Positions 21,848-32,956 of a DNA stretch of 64,000 nucleotides are shown piece by piece. Each line of letters opens with the position of its first letter. Position 1 is the stretch's first letter. The notes under the pieces are model-generated. The model was not told the origin of the DNA. It was given only the letters and a program-made list of their open reading frames with translations, and did no database searches. This stretch comes from Buddleja alternifolia (taxonomy: Eukaryota > Streptophyta > Magnoliopsida > Lamiales > Scrophulariaceae): positions 23,934,480 through 23,998,479 of the forward strand of contig CM033397.1 of NCBI GenBank assembly GCA_019426215.1, written 5' to 3'. Made by a program: the position numbers and the translations under genes.

Positions 21848-21852
21848 GTAAC

Positions 21853-22400
21853 CTTCTCAAATCCTCCATCAATAGAAATTTTAGAGGCAAAAAGAAGCCA
21901 AACTGAACAAGCAAGGGATCTACAAACAAAAAAAGATCATATGGAGTACTCAAAAGAACCCAAATACAAAGTACTCCATAGAATCATTTTTTCCTCCTCT
22001 GGAGCAAGAAGAGTACCTGCTTCATGTCTCAACAAAATAAAATCATATAGCACAAGAGACAAGATGTTCAAGACAAAAAGCATTACGAAAAACTAAGACA
22101 TAGCACAACTCATTAACACCAAAGGAAATAAAAAGTAAAAACAAAAGGGCCAGCGGAGGTGATCCAACAAAACTAGTCAAGGGTGGCCAGTCCCCTCGAG
22201 TACGGAACTCTGCAATTTTCTGAACCAGGGGCAAATACCCCAAAAAACTCAGGGCTCGTGGCGGCAAGAGAAACAGATCTAGTGCATCTGTGCAAGAGGA
22301 AAACTGCTTTAGCACAGTGGAGCTCGATTTTGGTGGTGGGATGAAAGTCGGCATGTTTGGTGAGGGGGTGGAGAAACGGTGGGAGCTAGAAAGATCCCAT
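21853..22400 (-). other. Right part of the split unidentified sequence, with a 103-codon frame
   Basis: This is contiguous with 15101-15575 before the gypsy insertion. The minus-strand frame 22043-22354 (MPTFIPPPKSSSTVLKQFSS onward, later a hydrophobic stretch LALLFLLFISFGVNELCYV) is open, but I cannot assign it. The sequence downstream on the minus strand is T-rich and gene-3'-end-like. A LINE 3' end or a host-gene remnant are both possible. The 2-kb locus holds nothing else I recognise. Confidence 0.3.
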
Positions 22401-22905
22401 TGCTTTTCTCATAGTTTATTGGTACGACAATTGTTATCGATGTTCATCGAATCCTTATAAACAGTTTTTGATGGTTCATTTCGCAGTCATGTCCGTAATA
22501 AGGAGTTTTATAATGTAGCAATATATCGATTGATGTTATGCTTAAACCCTTCGAGCTGATTTCATTATTCGACTGTAACGGTGATCCTAAATGAAAAAAT
22601 AATGGCTCGACTACATTGAAATAAATTATAATTCAAACAATCAACTTGTAGAGTATCTGAAATGTAGTTGGGGATAGAGCATAAAAGCAATCAATTCGTA
22701 GATGACCTAAATTGTAGTTGGAGATGGAGTTATTAAAATTAAATAAGATCAAGTTTATTTAATTTCACAGACAAGACTTATAGTCAATGATTACAAATTT
22801 AAAAAAAAAAATTGCACCGGGCACTACCATCGCGCATTGTGCGGTGGTCTGCTAACTAGTTACCGATATGGATCTGACAAGCTGCTTAATAAAACAAGGT
22901 TGAGT
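22401..22905. other. AT-rich spacer without recognisable features
   Basis: No open frame or repeat signature beyond a partial local duplication (caatcaa-ttgtagagta/tcgtagatga blocks around 22635-22735) and an A-run at 22800-22811. A G+C-rich string near 22815-22850 (ccgggcactaccatcgcgc) is followed by ordinary spacer. Confidence 0.5.
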
Positions 22906-23397
22906 ATACAAGTAAATTGATCAGTTCTTTATCTTTTGGGAAAATTACACACAGACCCCATCATTTATTGTATAATTATCAAAAATCTCCCTCACTTATT
23001 GAAACTTGTCAACACACCTCCTGATGTTACAAGTAAACTGATTAGCTCTTTATCTTTTGGAAAAATTATACATAGACCCCCTCACTAATGAAAGAAGGTC
23101 GAGTATACAAGTAAACTGATCAGTTCTTTATCTTTTGGGAAAATTACACATAGACCCCCTCATTTATTATATAATTATCAAAAGTCCCCCTCACTTATTG
23201 GAAATTGCCAACACACCTCCTTATGTTAATGATTTCTTACAGTTACACCGCCAGTGTGTCAAAAAATTCCTACATTTTTACCCCTGTAAACCTTACAAAT
23301 AGACTATTTGAGGAGATGCATTGATATTTTTCAATAAGTAAAAGGAGATTTTGGTAATTACATAATAAATAAGAGGGGGTCTTTGTGTAATTTTCCC
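22906..23397. mobile_element. MITE with terminal repeats gggaaaattacac, internally duplicated
   Basis: It starts gggaaaattacacacagacccc (22938) and ends ggtctttgtgtaattttccc (23397): terminal inverted repeats of about 20 bases. The left part is present two and a half times. The block from gagtatacaagtaaa through gaccccctcattta begins at about 22906, in shortened form at 23030, and again at 23098. Such structures arise by local duplication or nested insertion of the same MITE. No coding capacity. Confidence 0.75.
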
Positions 23398-23527
23398 TTA
23401 CATGTTGGTGGGAAGTAAATTGATCAACTCACGTTTTAATCTGAGCAGACCTAAAAAATGAGGAAATACATCACACCATGGGGGTGTGCCACAATCCTAA
23501 AAATCGGTATTAAATTACCGGACCCTA

Positions 23528-23832
23528 TTATTATGGGGGATAATTGCATATCATACCCCTATGAAACATGAAATCTGCACACATCCCCCTTGTGTTAAAA
23601 ATATAGCTTGAAATAACCCTATGATTTTCAAAATCCTGCACAAAATCCCTAATCTATGTTAAATCCACAGAAGGTAGCATTCACACGCAGTGTATTTGAA
23701 GCAAGGTTGAGGGTTTCGTGCAGGGTTTTGAAAAACACGGGGGCATTTCAGGCTATTTTTTTTACATAGGGGGGGATATGTTCAGGTTTCATATTTCACA
23801 AGGGTACAATATGCAATCATCCCTTATTATGG
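23528..23832. mobile_element. Mutator-type MITE with 9-base target duplication
   Basis: The element spans 23537-23823 (287 bases), with terminal inverted repeats gggataattgcatat/gggatgattgcatat. It is flanked by a perfect 9-base direct repeat TTATTATGG (23528-23536 and 23824-23832). A 9-base duplication is characteristic of Mutator-superfamily transposons. It contains no ORF. Confidence 0.85.
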
Positions 23833-24737
23833 GCCGTGGAATATCTGGCCAAACGTGAAATTTAACTTAACTAAGTATCATTCCTAATAATAGGTAGCGA
23901 ACATGATACTAAATGCCATTTATGAACCAAAGTTTGTTAGCCTAGTGGCATCAGCTTCCACTTTTATGTGGAAGGTCCTGAGTTTAATTTTAGTTTATCA
24001 CAAGTTGTGAGTTTTTTCTCTTTATTTGGAGTCTTATAGGGCAGTGTGGCACATGATTAAAAAAATGATCAGCTCTAATTTGTCGGGTCAAGGTACCCTT
24101 TCGACTAGAATTAAATTAAAAATGTCATTTGTGAATTAAAACAAGTACATAATTTCCCAGCATAAAAATCTTGTGTTTCGGATTCTTGACTAATTGACAT
24201 ACTCATGTTAATACCAACATATATACATATTTAATAAAAAAAAAGACATAATAACTATATTAAGTTTTCTACCAAAAAGATATTAATAGAATGGGGGAAT
24301 TGGCTGTTGGGGAAATTCCCTCAAATGATCAAGAACGAATCTGCAAAAAAAGAAAATACGAAATGGGCTATGCATATCACTAAAGATACTTTCATAAGAA
24401 CAACAATTTCCCACTATGCAAGTGCTTCTCAGGAAACGCCAATTCTATTCAATAGACTGCATTCTATGAATATATACACCTATCACTTATATGGATCGTG
24501 AACAAAAGAAGATAAAAAACAAAATAATAGCCAAGAGGGATTTTCTTCCTATAGTTGCTTTAGACGGTTCTCATTTTCTTTCTATTTTCTTATGCAGCGG
24601 ATTATTCTATCTCCTTTTCTCTTTTTTTAGTCTTCTATAAAACCTATCTATACATGTATGTCTATATATAAGAGAGTCAACGATAAAATGTTATTGGATA
24701 TTGGTGACTATTGGTAAAAGGTTGGATGCTTCAATGG
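23833..24737. other. AT-rich intergenic spacer
   Basis: No gene is supported. The 64-codon frame at 24307-24501 has no recognisable features. A short TA-rich stretch at 24640-24672 and a tataagagagtc string near 24668 occur without an obvious transcription unit. Confidence 0.5.
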
Positions 24738-24800
24738 TTGTGAACTCTACAGCATTCAAACCGTAATCCAACGGCTAATAGGATTATTTATTATTAATAT
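24738..24800 (+). repeat. 63-base block repeated at 27745-27808 (left copy)
   Basis: The segment from gaactctacagcattcaaa through ggctaataggattattta-tattaatat occurs immediately left of the gypsy LTR and again, about 90% identical, just beyond the point where the gypsy element breaks off. Two copies bracketing a truncated element suggest recombination or repeat-mediated deletion at the right side. Confidence 0.75.
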
Positions 24801-24802
24801 TG

Positions 24803-25294
24803 ATGTGCACTAAAAATGTCTAAGGGCATTACGGTAATTACACGTGTCCCCAGCTTAGATCGGAGCGCCACCCGTGGGTTAACATCCGCGGGTAGCATAC
24901 TAGACAAGCCCAAAAGGGCGGGTGACCCATTAATAGTACCTGGGCTATTTTATTAGCCTAAGGGTTATATTATTGAGCCTGATGGGCTACTGAAAAAGTT
25001 AAACCCACGGCCTATAGCCCATTATCAGCTCTATATGAATAACTTAGAGGAGCTAGTAAAGAGTCATTATCTACTCCCCCAGTAAAAATTCACTGGCTAT
25101 TGAGAGTAACCCCACAAAAGAACTACGAACAGACTTGATCCCATATTCATCGGGTACGTAGGCAACTCATCACTTCGAGTACAGTCTATACATTCATCAA
25201 TCCCCAATCTAGTTTATCGTGCGTTGGATCAGTTCCATCACCCCACGTGGTCAATCATATGTTATTCATGGACTGGCGATTTTTATCATCATCA
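24803..25294 (+). repeat. 5' LTR of the truncated gypsy element
   Basis: It starts TGATGTGCACT, ends ttttatcatcatca, about 492 bases, immediately followed by the primer-site-like segment. It contains a gcgccacccgtggg...ccgcgggtag G+C-rich block around 24865-24895. No 3' partner is present. Boundaries come from the TG...CA ends and the primer site only. Confidence 0.65.
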
Positions 25295-25296
25295 AT

Positions 25297-25316
25297 TTGG
25301 CGTTGTCTATTGGAAA
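25297..25316 (+). other. Degenerate gypsy primer-binding site
   Basis: aatttggcgttgtctattgg is one or two changes away from the TTTGGCGCCGTCTGTGGGA-type site of several plant gypsy lineages. It directly follows the LTR end. Confidence 0.6.
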
Positions 25317-25335
25317 AGGGCTCCAGCCACTGAGT

Positions 25336-27224
25336 ATGCAAACTAGGTCACAAGCTCGTACTACCGGGGATATAATGACCAGCCACCATCAGCCAGCTGC
25401 TGCCGATGAACATCCTAACCCAAAACCTAAAGATCGACCCAACGTTCAAGTGGGAGAAGAAAATCCCCCCAACGGTCCGACTAACGGTGGAGGTCCTAAA
25501 GTAGCGTCCCCGACAAACAATCAAGATGTGTCACCCATAACACCAGCAGTGATTCCAATCCCTATTTCTAGGGTGTTAGAGATCACCCAAGCGGCACTGC
25601 TTGCTCTAGTTGAAGATGCCTCTGTGCGAGCAGAGGGCGGTTCAGCAATACGTGCAGGCACATCCAGCACGGCCACCACATGTTCCATCTGCTAGGAGGG
25701 GACAAGACCCCCCACGTGAGAAGCCATCAGGAGGCTCTCCAACCTCAAGAGAATGGGCCGCAAGATCTACCCCCTCCATCCGTTCATAGGGGTCCAGAGC
25801 CTCGAGAGAAGAGTTGTCCTCACCGAGGAGCGCCAGGCCAATTCCCCCGCCGAGGTTAGGAGTCCTTGACCCCCATTGGGATTGGATTAAGGCGATCCAA
25901 CTCCCCGTTGAATGGGGCAGCAAGGGAAAGAGAAAAGAATAGTGTGGTCTCAGCCCCCGAGAGGCTGCCGAGAGGTAGAGATAGAAGACCATCGCCTCCC
26001 AGGTCTCCACGCCGAGGTCAAGTCTCATTGACCCCCGATAAGGTCTTGCCAAGGCAAGAAGGCCGCAAAAGGCGCTCGCCTCGCCCTGTAAGAAGTTCGA
26101 AGAACCACAGGCGCTATGAGGATATGCAACTGGTGCCACTAGCTATGGAACCCCCAAAGAGAAGTCCCTTCTACCTAGCAATTTTGGCAGATTCTTTGCC
26201 ATCGGGGCTCAAAATACCCCATCTGAGTGAGTATGATGGAGCTAGGGACCCCCAAGAGCACGTTCACAAGTTCAACGCTAAGGCTGACATGTATAACGTC
26301 AGCGATGCAGCCTACTGTGTGATCTTTCGAACCACCCTCTCTGGAAGGGTACTTAGTTGGTTTAATCGACTGCCCGCTGGTACCATCGCCAATTTCGAGC
26401 AGCTGACTAAGAGTTTTCTCAATCACTTCTCCATGAACAAGAAATACCCTAAGACAGCATCCTTCTTGTTCATGGTGGTTCAAAAGAATGGTAAATCTTT
26501 GAGGGAGTACGTCCAGTGTTTCTCCAACGCAGTGTGAGGAGTGCCGCATGTCAACCATGAGCTACTGTCAAGGATGATGCAGAGGAACCTACGTAATATT
26601 ATGTTCAAGGAGTCAATTTCTGGGAAGCCCCCATCAACCATGGAAGAGTTGTTGGCTAGAGCTGATAAGTACATAAGAATTGACGAGACCATTGGGCCAC
26701 ATAAGAATGAAGGCAGTAGCAATAAAAGGAAAGTCAGAGACGAAGACAAAATGCCGGAGGCCAACGAGTGGAAACCTATGTTCCCTTTGGGGTTTGCCAA
26801 GTATACTCCCCTTACCCTCTCAAGGGAGCAAACCTTGGCTATCGCTGAGCAGCAAGGCAGAGTCTCATGGCCCAAGAAGATGAAGGATAGTCCCAGCCGC
26901 CTTAAGTCCAAAAGTTACTGTAGGTTTCATCTGGCCAAAGGCCACACGACTGAGGAATGCCACCACCTGCAAGTTGAAATAGAGAATCTGATTAAAAGAG
27001 GCTACCTACAAGAGGTAGTGAAACCGTTTAGACACCCCAGAGACCAAGGGGTAGAGATAGAGGCAAAAATAACCCCCAAGCGGCGAAATCAGAAATGGAT
27101 AACCCCCAGTGAATGTAATCATAGGGGTGATCATAGGAGGCCCAGCAGGAGGAGATTTGGTGAACTCAAGGAAAGCCTCATTAAAAGCAGCAACGGGGCT
27201 GCACGCCTTAAGCTTCCCCCGTAG
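25336..27224 (+). pseudogene. Ty3/gypsy gag with retrotransposon-gag domain and CCHC-like knuckle
   Basis: The likely start is the ATG at 25336 (MQTRSQARTTGDIMTSHHQ). After a frameshift near 25690, the frame from 25866 holds the retrotransposon gag domain (HLSEYDGARDPQEHVHKFNA, then WFNRLPAGTIANFEQLTKSF and the SLREYVQCFSNAV end). A TGA at 26535-26537 interrupts it, and the same frame reopens at 26541 without any shift. The second part contains the knuckle-like CRFHLAKGHTTEEC (C-x6-H-x6-C spacing, typical of this gypsy gag type) at about 26920-26961. A stop at 27222 precedes protease. As Gag it would form the particle and bind RNA; here it is disabled. Confidence 0.85.
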
Positions 27225-27339
27225 GGGGCAAGTTAATCATAGAGCTCAACAATCATACCATTGAGTTCGGGTAGCAAGATTTGAGAGAGGGTATCCCCTT
27301 GGTGAATGATGCTTTGGTGATATCAGCAACCATCTTAAA

Positions 27340-27690
27340 TTTTTGGGTGAAGAAAGTGTTATTCGACAGTGGGAGTTCAACGGATATAATATTCTATAAC
27401 ACCTTCACCTAGCTGGGGGTAGACAATGCTCAGCTCCAAGCAGTTAACACCCCCCTTACGAGATTCACGGAAGAGACTGTGGAAGCCTTGGGAGAAGTGT
27501 CTCTCCCCATCTCTCTGGGCGCATATCCTGCCCGCTCCACCAATATGGTCAAATTTCTAGAGGTCAAAGCCCCGTCCACCTATAATGTCATATTGGGGAG
27601 GTTGAGCTTAAACTTATTTCAAGCGGTCATCTTGACTTACCATATGAAGGTAAAGTTTCCCACCCCGTGGGAACTGGGGAATAGGATTAT
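27340..27690 (+). pseudogene. Gypsy aspartic protease domain, interrupted and truncated
   Basis: VLFDSGSSTDIIFYNTFT includes the catalytic DSG (27365-27373) and is followed by a TAG at about 27410. The frame then reads LGVDNAQLQ and, from 27479, ALGEVSLPISLGAYPA and STYNVILGRLSLN, the conserved C-terminal ILGR block of retropepsins. It ends in gggaactggggaataggatt, where gypsy sequence stops. It would have processed the Gag-Pol polyprotein. Confidence 0.85.
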
Positions 27691-27744
27691 TTAATATTAA
27701 TATATATAATATTAATAGGATTATTTAATATTAAGGTCAATGAG

Positions 27745-27808
27745 TTATGAACTCTACAGCGTTCAAATCGTATTCCAACGGCTAATAGGATTATTTAATA
27801 TTAATATA
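27745..27808 (+). repeat. Right copy of the 63-base block
   Basis: Same block as 24738-24800, with a few substitutions. It is followed by (tatta)-rich sequence of the same kind. The short copy ggattatttaatattaatatat also occurs at 27682-27715, so the right-hand flank has been locally duplicated. Confidence 0.75.
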
Positions 27809-28399
27809 TATAATACTATAAATAAATATAATTTTAATATGTTTTTGAAAATTATAAGTTCCAACATGGGCGCCCTCCATGTAAGTTGTAAATGGATCAA
27901 GCCACATGATCGATTCTCGGGATAATTTTGTGTGCGTATTTACAAAGAAATTAAATCTAGAGATGAATAATACATAGGTGCAGTCCACTATGAACAAAAG
28001 TAAGAGCGGTGCCACAACATCCAAAATTTCTTCCTAGACCTAGAATTTTTTTTGGTCTTCCTCTCTGCATAATTTCTTCTCTTTTCTAGAATGAAAAGAA
28101 TGTGCAAGGAATAGTGGATTGCACGACATGAAAAACAACTCAGTACCTTTACGAAAAGCAATCTTCTTCTACATATATACCACGATCAAGAGGAAACTTT
28201 TTCTTTTATTCAATTCCTAAGAAAATATACAAATCAAATATTGATATCTTGAGTGAGTTAAATATACAAATCAAATATTGCAAGAACAAAAATCTAAAGT
28301 TATTGGTTTAATGTTAATCTGAAGAAAGTGAAGTGTTATCCTCTGTTTCGATGACTATATTTAAGACCTTACCCAAACACTTTTATCTAATTTATAATA
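27809..28399. other. AT-rich spacer with a segment repeated at 37.4-37.6 kb
   Basis: No gene. From about 28030 to 28200 the order of blocks (tggtcttc, ttctctcttttctagaa, attgcacgacat, aacaactca, ttacg-aaagcaa, tcttct, gatcaag) is the same as at 37430-37590, with many small differences. It is an old duplicated or dispersed sequence of unknown nature, non-coding as far as I can see. Confidence 0.5.
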
Positions 28400-28648
28400 G
28401 GGATAATTACACTCACACCCCCTCAATGATGGGGTAATTACACAAACTTCCCCTCACTAATTAACAATTACAAACACCCCCTGATGTTAAACATTTCTTA
28501 CAATTGCACCCCATATGTGTAACAATTCTTACAATTCCACCCCTTGTAAACCTTACAAATTGACCCCGTGAGGGGGTGTGTTTGTAATTATCAATTAATG
28601 AGGGAAGGTTTATATAATTACCCTATCAAGGTGTGAGTGTAATTATCC
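28400..28648. mobile_element. MITE with ggataattacactcacacc termini
   Basis: About 249 bases with inverted ends ggataattacactcacac (28401) and gtgtgagtgtaattatcc (28648). The interior is related to the MITE at 22938 (caaacaccccctgatgtta, then ccttgtaaaccttacaaat blocks). Flanks ttataatag/ttatataat are similar but not an exact duplication. No ORF. Confidence 0.75.
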
Positions 28649-28875
28649 TTATATAATATGAAGTTTCGGAGATCCAACCAATGTAGTATCAAGAAAATAA
28701 ACAAAAATTAAATCTAAGCCTCACAATGAATTTAATATGGTTCAACCAAACTACCTACATACATGGGTCAACACTAGATCCACATAACTATTTCTCAAAG
28801 TCAACCATAAATTACAAGTTGAGTACTCATATATATCATGGTTAAGCAACATCAAATCCTATTAAAATACGAAAC

Positions 28876-30776
28876 ACAATTGACACGCTAAAAGCTAACG
28901 TGCTATGATAGCAAGTGCACTAGTCGTGTGTAGTAATAAGTGTGGACGAAAAGTCCGGGTTGTCGAACCACGGAGACTTGAATTATAGTTTATGATTTTA
29001 TACAAAAAAACAACTACAATAAAAGTAACTTTAATTTAAAAACGTGTACAATAAGAACAAGGTTATGCAAATGAATTAAAACCAATTATAAAGGGAGACT
29101 AAGGCATATGCTAGGTCCAAATTGATCAAATATACTTATAAAGGCTCTTGTTGTAGAATTACTCTTATATTGTTATGGTGAAAACTCCTAAGGTAGAGAA
29201 TAACCGATGTCTCGCGTATAAACTCCTATACGTAGATCGTGATTTCCCAAATATCCCTATCCGGAAATCTAACCACTAAACATGCATTAATGTACTAGAG
29301 TTCACTCGATTTGAATCGAACGACTTCACCCTTAGTTGCGGGTCATGATGTGAATTTCTTGCACCTAAGTCAATTTTCTCCTGAAATATTAACCTAGGCA
29401 TAAGATTCTAACATATAGTGATCAAGTATATGCAAGATAGACAAAAACACAATTCACATCACATAACAATATAAGAACAACCTCAACAATCATCTATTGT
29501 AAGCATATATCACAATTTGGCCTTACATGGCCCTAGTCTTACTAATTTAGTTCATAATTGAAAGCATAAAAGACATAAGAGGAATATTCATAGACATAAA
29601 TGAAATGAAAAGCTCTTAAAAACTCCCTAAATGGTGAATGATGATGGATCTTGAAGTTGAGCCTTCAATCCCTAAGCTCTTTTCCTTCCTCTAGTTTTCC
29701 CCTCCAAGAGTGATGAAGAATGGTGATGAATGGTGGAGAAATCAGATTAGGGGTTGCCCCCCTCTCCTCCAAGAATCTGAAATTGATAGTGAATCATGAA
29801 GAGTATGGGTTCCCCCTCCTTTTATAGCCAAAATTCCACTAAAGTATGCATTAAGAATTCCCATTAAAGTTCCCCAATGAGAATTCCACCTAAGGTGATG
29901 CTTAAAGTTTGGCTTTTAAGATTCCAACCAGCTAAAAAATGCTGAACTTTCCGCCTTAAGAATTCCACCAAGCATAACCATGTGAAAACTTCAACAAAAC
30001 ACATGCATGCTGCCATTTTCTTGCTTTCCAGCGCAGTCTTACTATTTTTCTCATAAACTTCTCCAAAGATCTCCAAATTGGATGATTCAAGTCCCCATGT
30101 TCAGATAAAACATAGATCTACAACTTTCCAGAAGGACATTTTGTCCAATTAGGTCGCTAAGTATACCTAAATTACGTTTCAACATGGAGGTTGTTTCTGA
30201 TTTGGCGCCCATAAAGTAAATCTACCAAGAAACACACTTATGACAACCCCTCAACACATGCGTTGAATTATGGCCAAAAGTGATTCTTACCCATCATATA
30301 AAGCTGGAATTTAGGCTGAAAAGGAGTAACATTCGGACTATCCATGCCTAGACATGACTAGGAGGGCGCTGGGGCGTATCCTGGCACATGTACTTCTCTG
30401 TTCAGCGCAGCAATCGTATTTCCTTCACAATTATCCCTATAGACCTCCGATTTGGATGTTTCAAGTTCCCATTTGAAGCTAAGACATACATCTAAAACTT
30501 TGTAGAAGGAAACTTTGTCTAAATCGGTCTCGAAATGTACGGGATTATCGCTCGAATGTGGTAGGAGATGCATAAACAGCCTAGGTGTTGAAAAATATGC
30601 TTGAACTTGTTTTGTACATCGTTTTTCTTCCCTTTTCTTCATGTATTCTCATTTATTACCTGTATTCACTTAACACACCTATTAAATGCAAATGTGACAT
30701 GATTTAAGCAATAAGTGAATCCAAATCATAAGAATTACGGTCTTAAAAACACGTAAAAACACCTCTTATCAACAAT
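28876..30776 (-). mobile_element. Solo gypsy LTR with ACAAT target duplication
   Basis: The LTR runs from 28881 (TGACACGCTAAAAGC) to 30771 (CTTATCA), 1891 bases, flanked by ACAAT on both sides (28876-28880, 30772-30776). It is clearly related to the LTRs at 15581 and 20130, sharing aagtccgggttgtcgaacc and much of the remainder, but diverged. No interior is present, so it arose by recombination between two LTRs. Orientation is inferred from the related element. The minus-strand frames at 29864 and 30358 are inside the LTR and not genes. Confidence 0.9.
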
Positions 30777-31561
30777 CTTAGTAAACTAGTGAATAAGTAT
30801 AATACCATTATAAGGAAACAAAAAAAGATATAAAAAATGCTAAAAATCCGCCTGCCCAAACCCGCTGCCTGGGATGCCTGGATCATCGCCGCAGTTCGAT
30901 ATCATGGATTCACCCCTGCTACTTCCATGCAGTGTGTTTGTACTGCAGAGCCGTGGTGACCACCTATCTCTCAGCCCAAATTTAATTTCTTTTACCCCGT
31001 TTATTCAGCTCTCAACTTCTCTTTTGATCCTCCGCTAACCCAACATGAAGTTAGTTGATTTAGGGGGTGAAAAAAAAAGTTTCTAGTTCAAGTTCATCTT
31101 TTTGGTTGGTATTATCTTACAGTATTTATCGTGTTTTATTTGTATGCTTCATGAACTAGCAAAAGGGGGTAAAAAATAGAGTACTGGCTGAAGATATTCA
31201 CTGCTCACGCCCCATATCCTCCAAAATATGTTTGTTAAATTTTAATGGCATAAGGCAATTTAGGAATTCAACTTTAAATATTATAATGGAATTTAGAATT
31301 TATGGGTATTCTTGTCATACTTTCATAGGAAATTTTAAAATGGAACTCCTATAGTAATCTATAGACTGTTAATATTATTTCCGCTTAATTGTTGAATAAG
31401 GGCCAAATGAATAAATATGCAAGGATATATAATAAAGAGTTAGAATTTTCTTTTTCTTTTTTTTTTTGGGGGTTGGGAGTGGGGGAGGAAGAGATGAGAG
31501 AAAAATAAGAATTTATTTAGAAGAGACGGAGAAAATGTAAGGCAAGAATAGTAAAGATAAG
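30777..31561. other. Intergenic sequence, no gene recognised
   Basis: It begins with a moderately G+C-rich 130-base stretch (30850-30980; cccgctgcctgggatgcctgg) that has no long frame or motif I recognise. The rest is AT-rich with a T/G homopurine-pyrimidine patch at 31450-31480. Nothing else is supported. Confidence 0.5.
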
Positions 31562-32445
31562 TAAAGGGCAAAATACACTTTGTACCCCTGAATTATTTAC
31601 TTTGTCGCATTCATGTCTTAAACTACAAAACGTATCAAAAAGGTCTCTGCCCCCTTTTTTCGTTAATAACTCCATTGACCATCTTTTTAAAGAATATATT
31701 ACATTTTTTCTTTACTATGATGTTGTTGAAGTTGTCAATCACAATTAAGACTTTACCATTTGAAAATATATTTTTAATTAGTTGATTAGTTTAAGAACTT
31801 TTTTAATATATTTATAAACAAAATTGTTAGTTTAAGATATATTTATTTATATAAACTATCATTTCAGAAAATATTTAATAATTTTCATATGTGAGACTAT
31901 AAAATTATTGAACTAATTAATAGTTACCAAATACTGATAATTAAAGAAGTGATCAGACTTATAGTAGTTGGTAAATTGATTATTATTAAGAATATTATCA
32001 ACATGATAAATGATTACCTGAAGTTATAATCTTTATTAGTTGAAGTCTTGTCCCCAGAATGACCTCTATATTTAAATATAAAAGTAGACTTACTAAACTA
32101 ACTGGATATTTTTTATAATTTGATCATTAATAACAAAAATAAGCTTATTGCCTATTGGATATATTTCTAGCACATTACAACTAAATAGATAATATTATTT
32201 AAAAATATCAATATGTGTACTAATTTACTTATTACTACAATTATAATTTAAATAGTAATTGTGATTAATTTAGGTTATAGTTGATTTTGTGAAAATAGAA
32301 TTATTTACCATGCCTTATTGCTAATAAAAATATTAGATAATGAATGGTAAAACATGCAAATAGTAATTAAAATATCGTATATAACATTAATAAATATTCT
32401 TGGTAGTACTAGTATAAAATTTAATTACATCTCCTAGGTGGGTGA

Positions 32446-32741
32446 TGTTATGAAATAAACTCAAATATTATGAAATTGAGAGAATAAAATGAGAGAATTA
32501 AGTAGAGAACTCTTTTATTGATATTCTTGTGTGTGTCATTATAATACAATGGTATAGCCTATTTATAGGCACAAAACAAGAACTTCAAAGTTTTATTACA
32601 TTATAATAAAAATAAACTATATTAATTAAAGTTGAGTGGCCAACAAATTGAGAGATGAATAGACACCACAAGTAATGATTAAAGTTGAGTGGCCAACAAA
32701 TTGGGAGATGAATAGACATCCACAAATAATTATTCATAATA
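32446..32741 (-). repeat. 3' LTR of the nested copia element
   Basis: 296 bases, TGTTATGAAATAAACTC to TATTCATAATA on plus. It differs from its partner by an extra 13-base aataaaatgagag-type duplication near 32482 and one T/G change. It contains an internal direct repeat (gttgagtggccaacaaattg twice, about 60 bases apart). Confidence 0.92.
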
Positions 32742-32956
32742 CTCCCCCTTGGATGTCTATCACTTAAAAATATGCCTCGTTAAAACCTTACTAGGAAAAA
32801 CCCAATGGGACAAAAACCTAGTGAAGGAAAAAGAGTACATATCAATACGCAATCAGATGTTGCCTCATTAAAAACCTTAACAGGAAAACCCAGTGGGAAA
32901 AACCTTGGTTAAGGGAAAAAGAGTGCAACGCGTATTATCTCCCCCTCATAACAATA

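Larger units (their letters stand above)
15576..21852 (-). mobile_element. Complete young non-autonomous Ty3/gypsy-type LTR retrotransposon
   Basis: It has two near-identical LTRs (15581-17297 and 20130-21847) and a perfect 5-base target duplication GTAAC (15576-15580 and 21848-21852). A TGGCGCCGTTGCCGGGGA primer site adjoins the right LTR, and a G-rich polypurine tract adjoins the left LTR; these set the minus strand. The 2.8-kb interior has one intact 301-codon ORF and no protease, RT, RNase H or integrase. By eye the LTRs differ by 4 substitutions and one C indel over about 1717 bases, so insertion was recent. Primer-site type and the extended spacer suggest the Athila/Tat side of gypsy. 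Mobility must have come from another element. Confidence 0.92.
24803..27690 (+). mobile_element. Truncated Ty3/gypsy element: LTR, primer site, gag, protease
   Basis: Order: a short LTR (24803-25294), a primer-site-like aatttggcgttgtctattgg, gag and the start of protease, ending abruptly near 27690 in AT-rich sequence. RT, RNase H, integrase and the 3' LTR are missing. The gag carries one in-frame TGA and at least two frameshifts. G+C content is clearly higher than in the flanks. Confidence 0.85.

Noticed and set aside
25642..26139. 165-codon minus frame opposite gypsy gag
   Set aside because: Complement of a coding strand with clear gag motifs; shadow.
31562..32445. Part of the copia element extending left of the LTR
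   Set aside because: The GGTGA duplication and the matching inverted terminus at 37.0 kb show it is the host DNA element.
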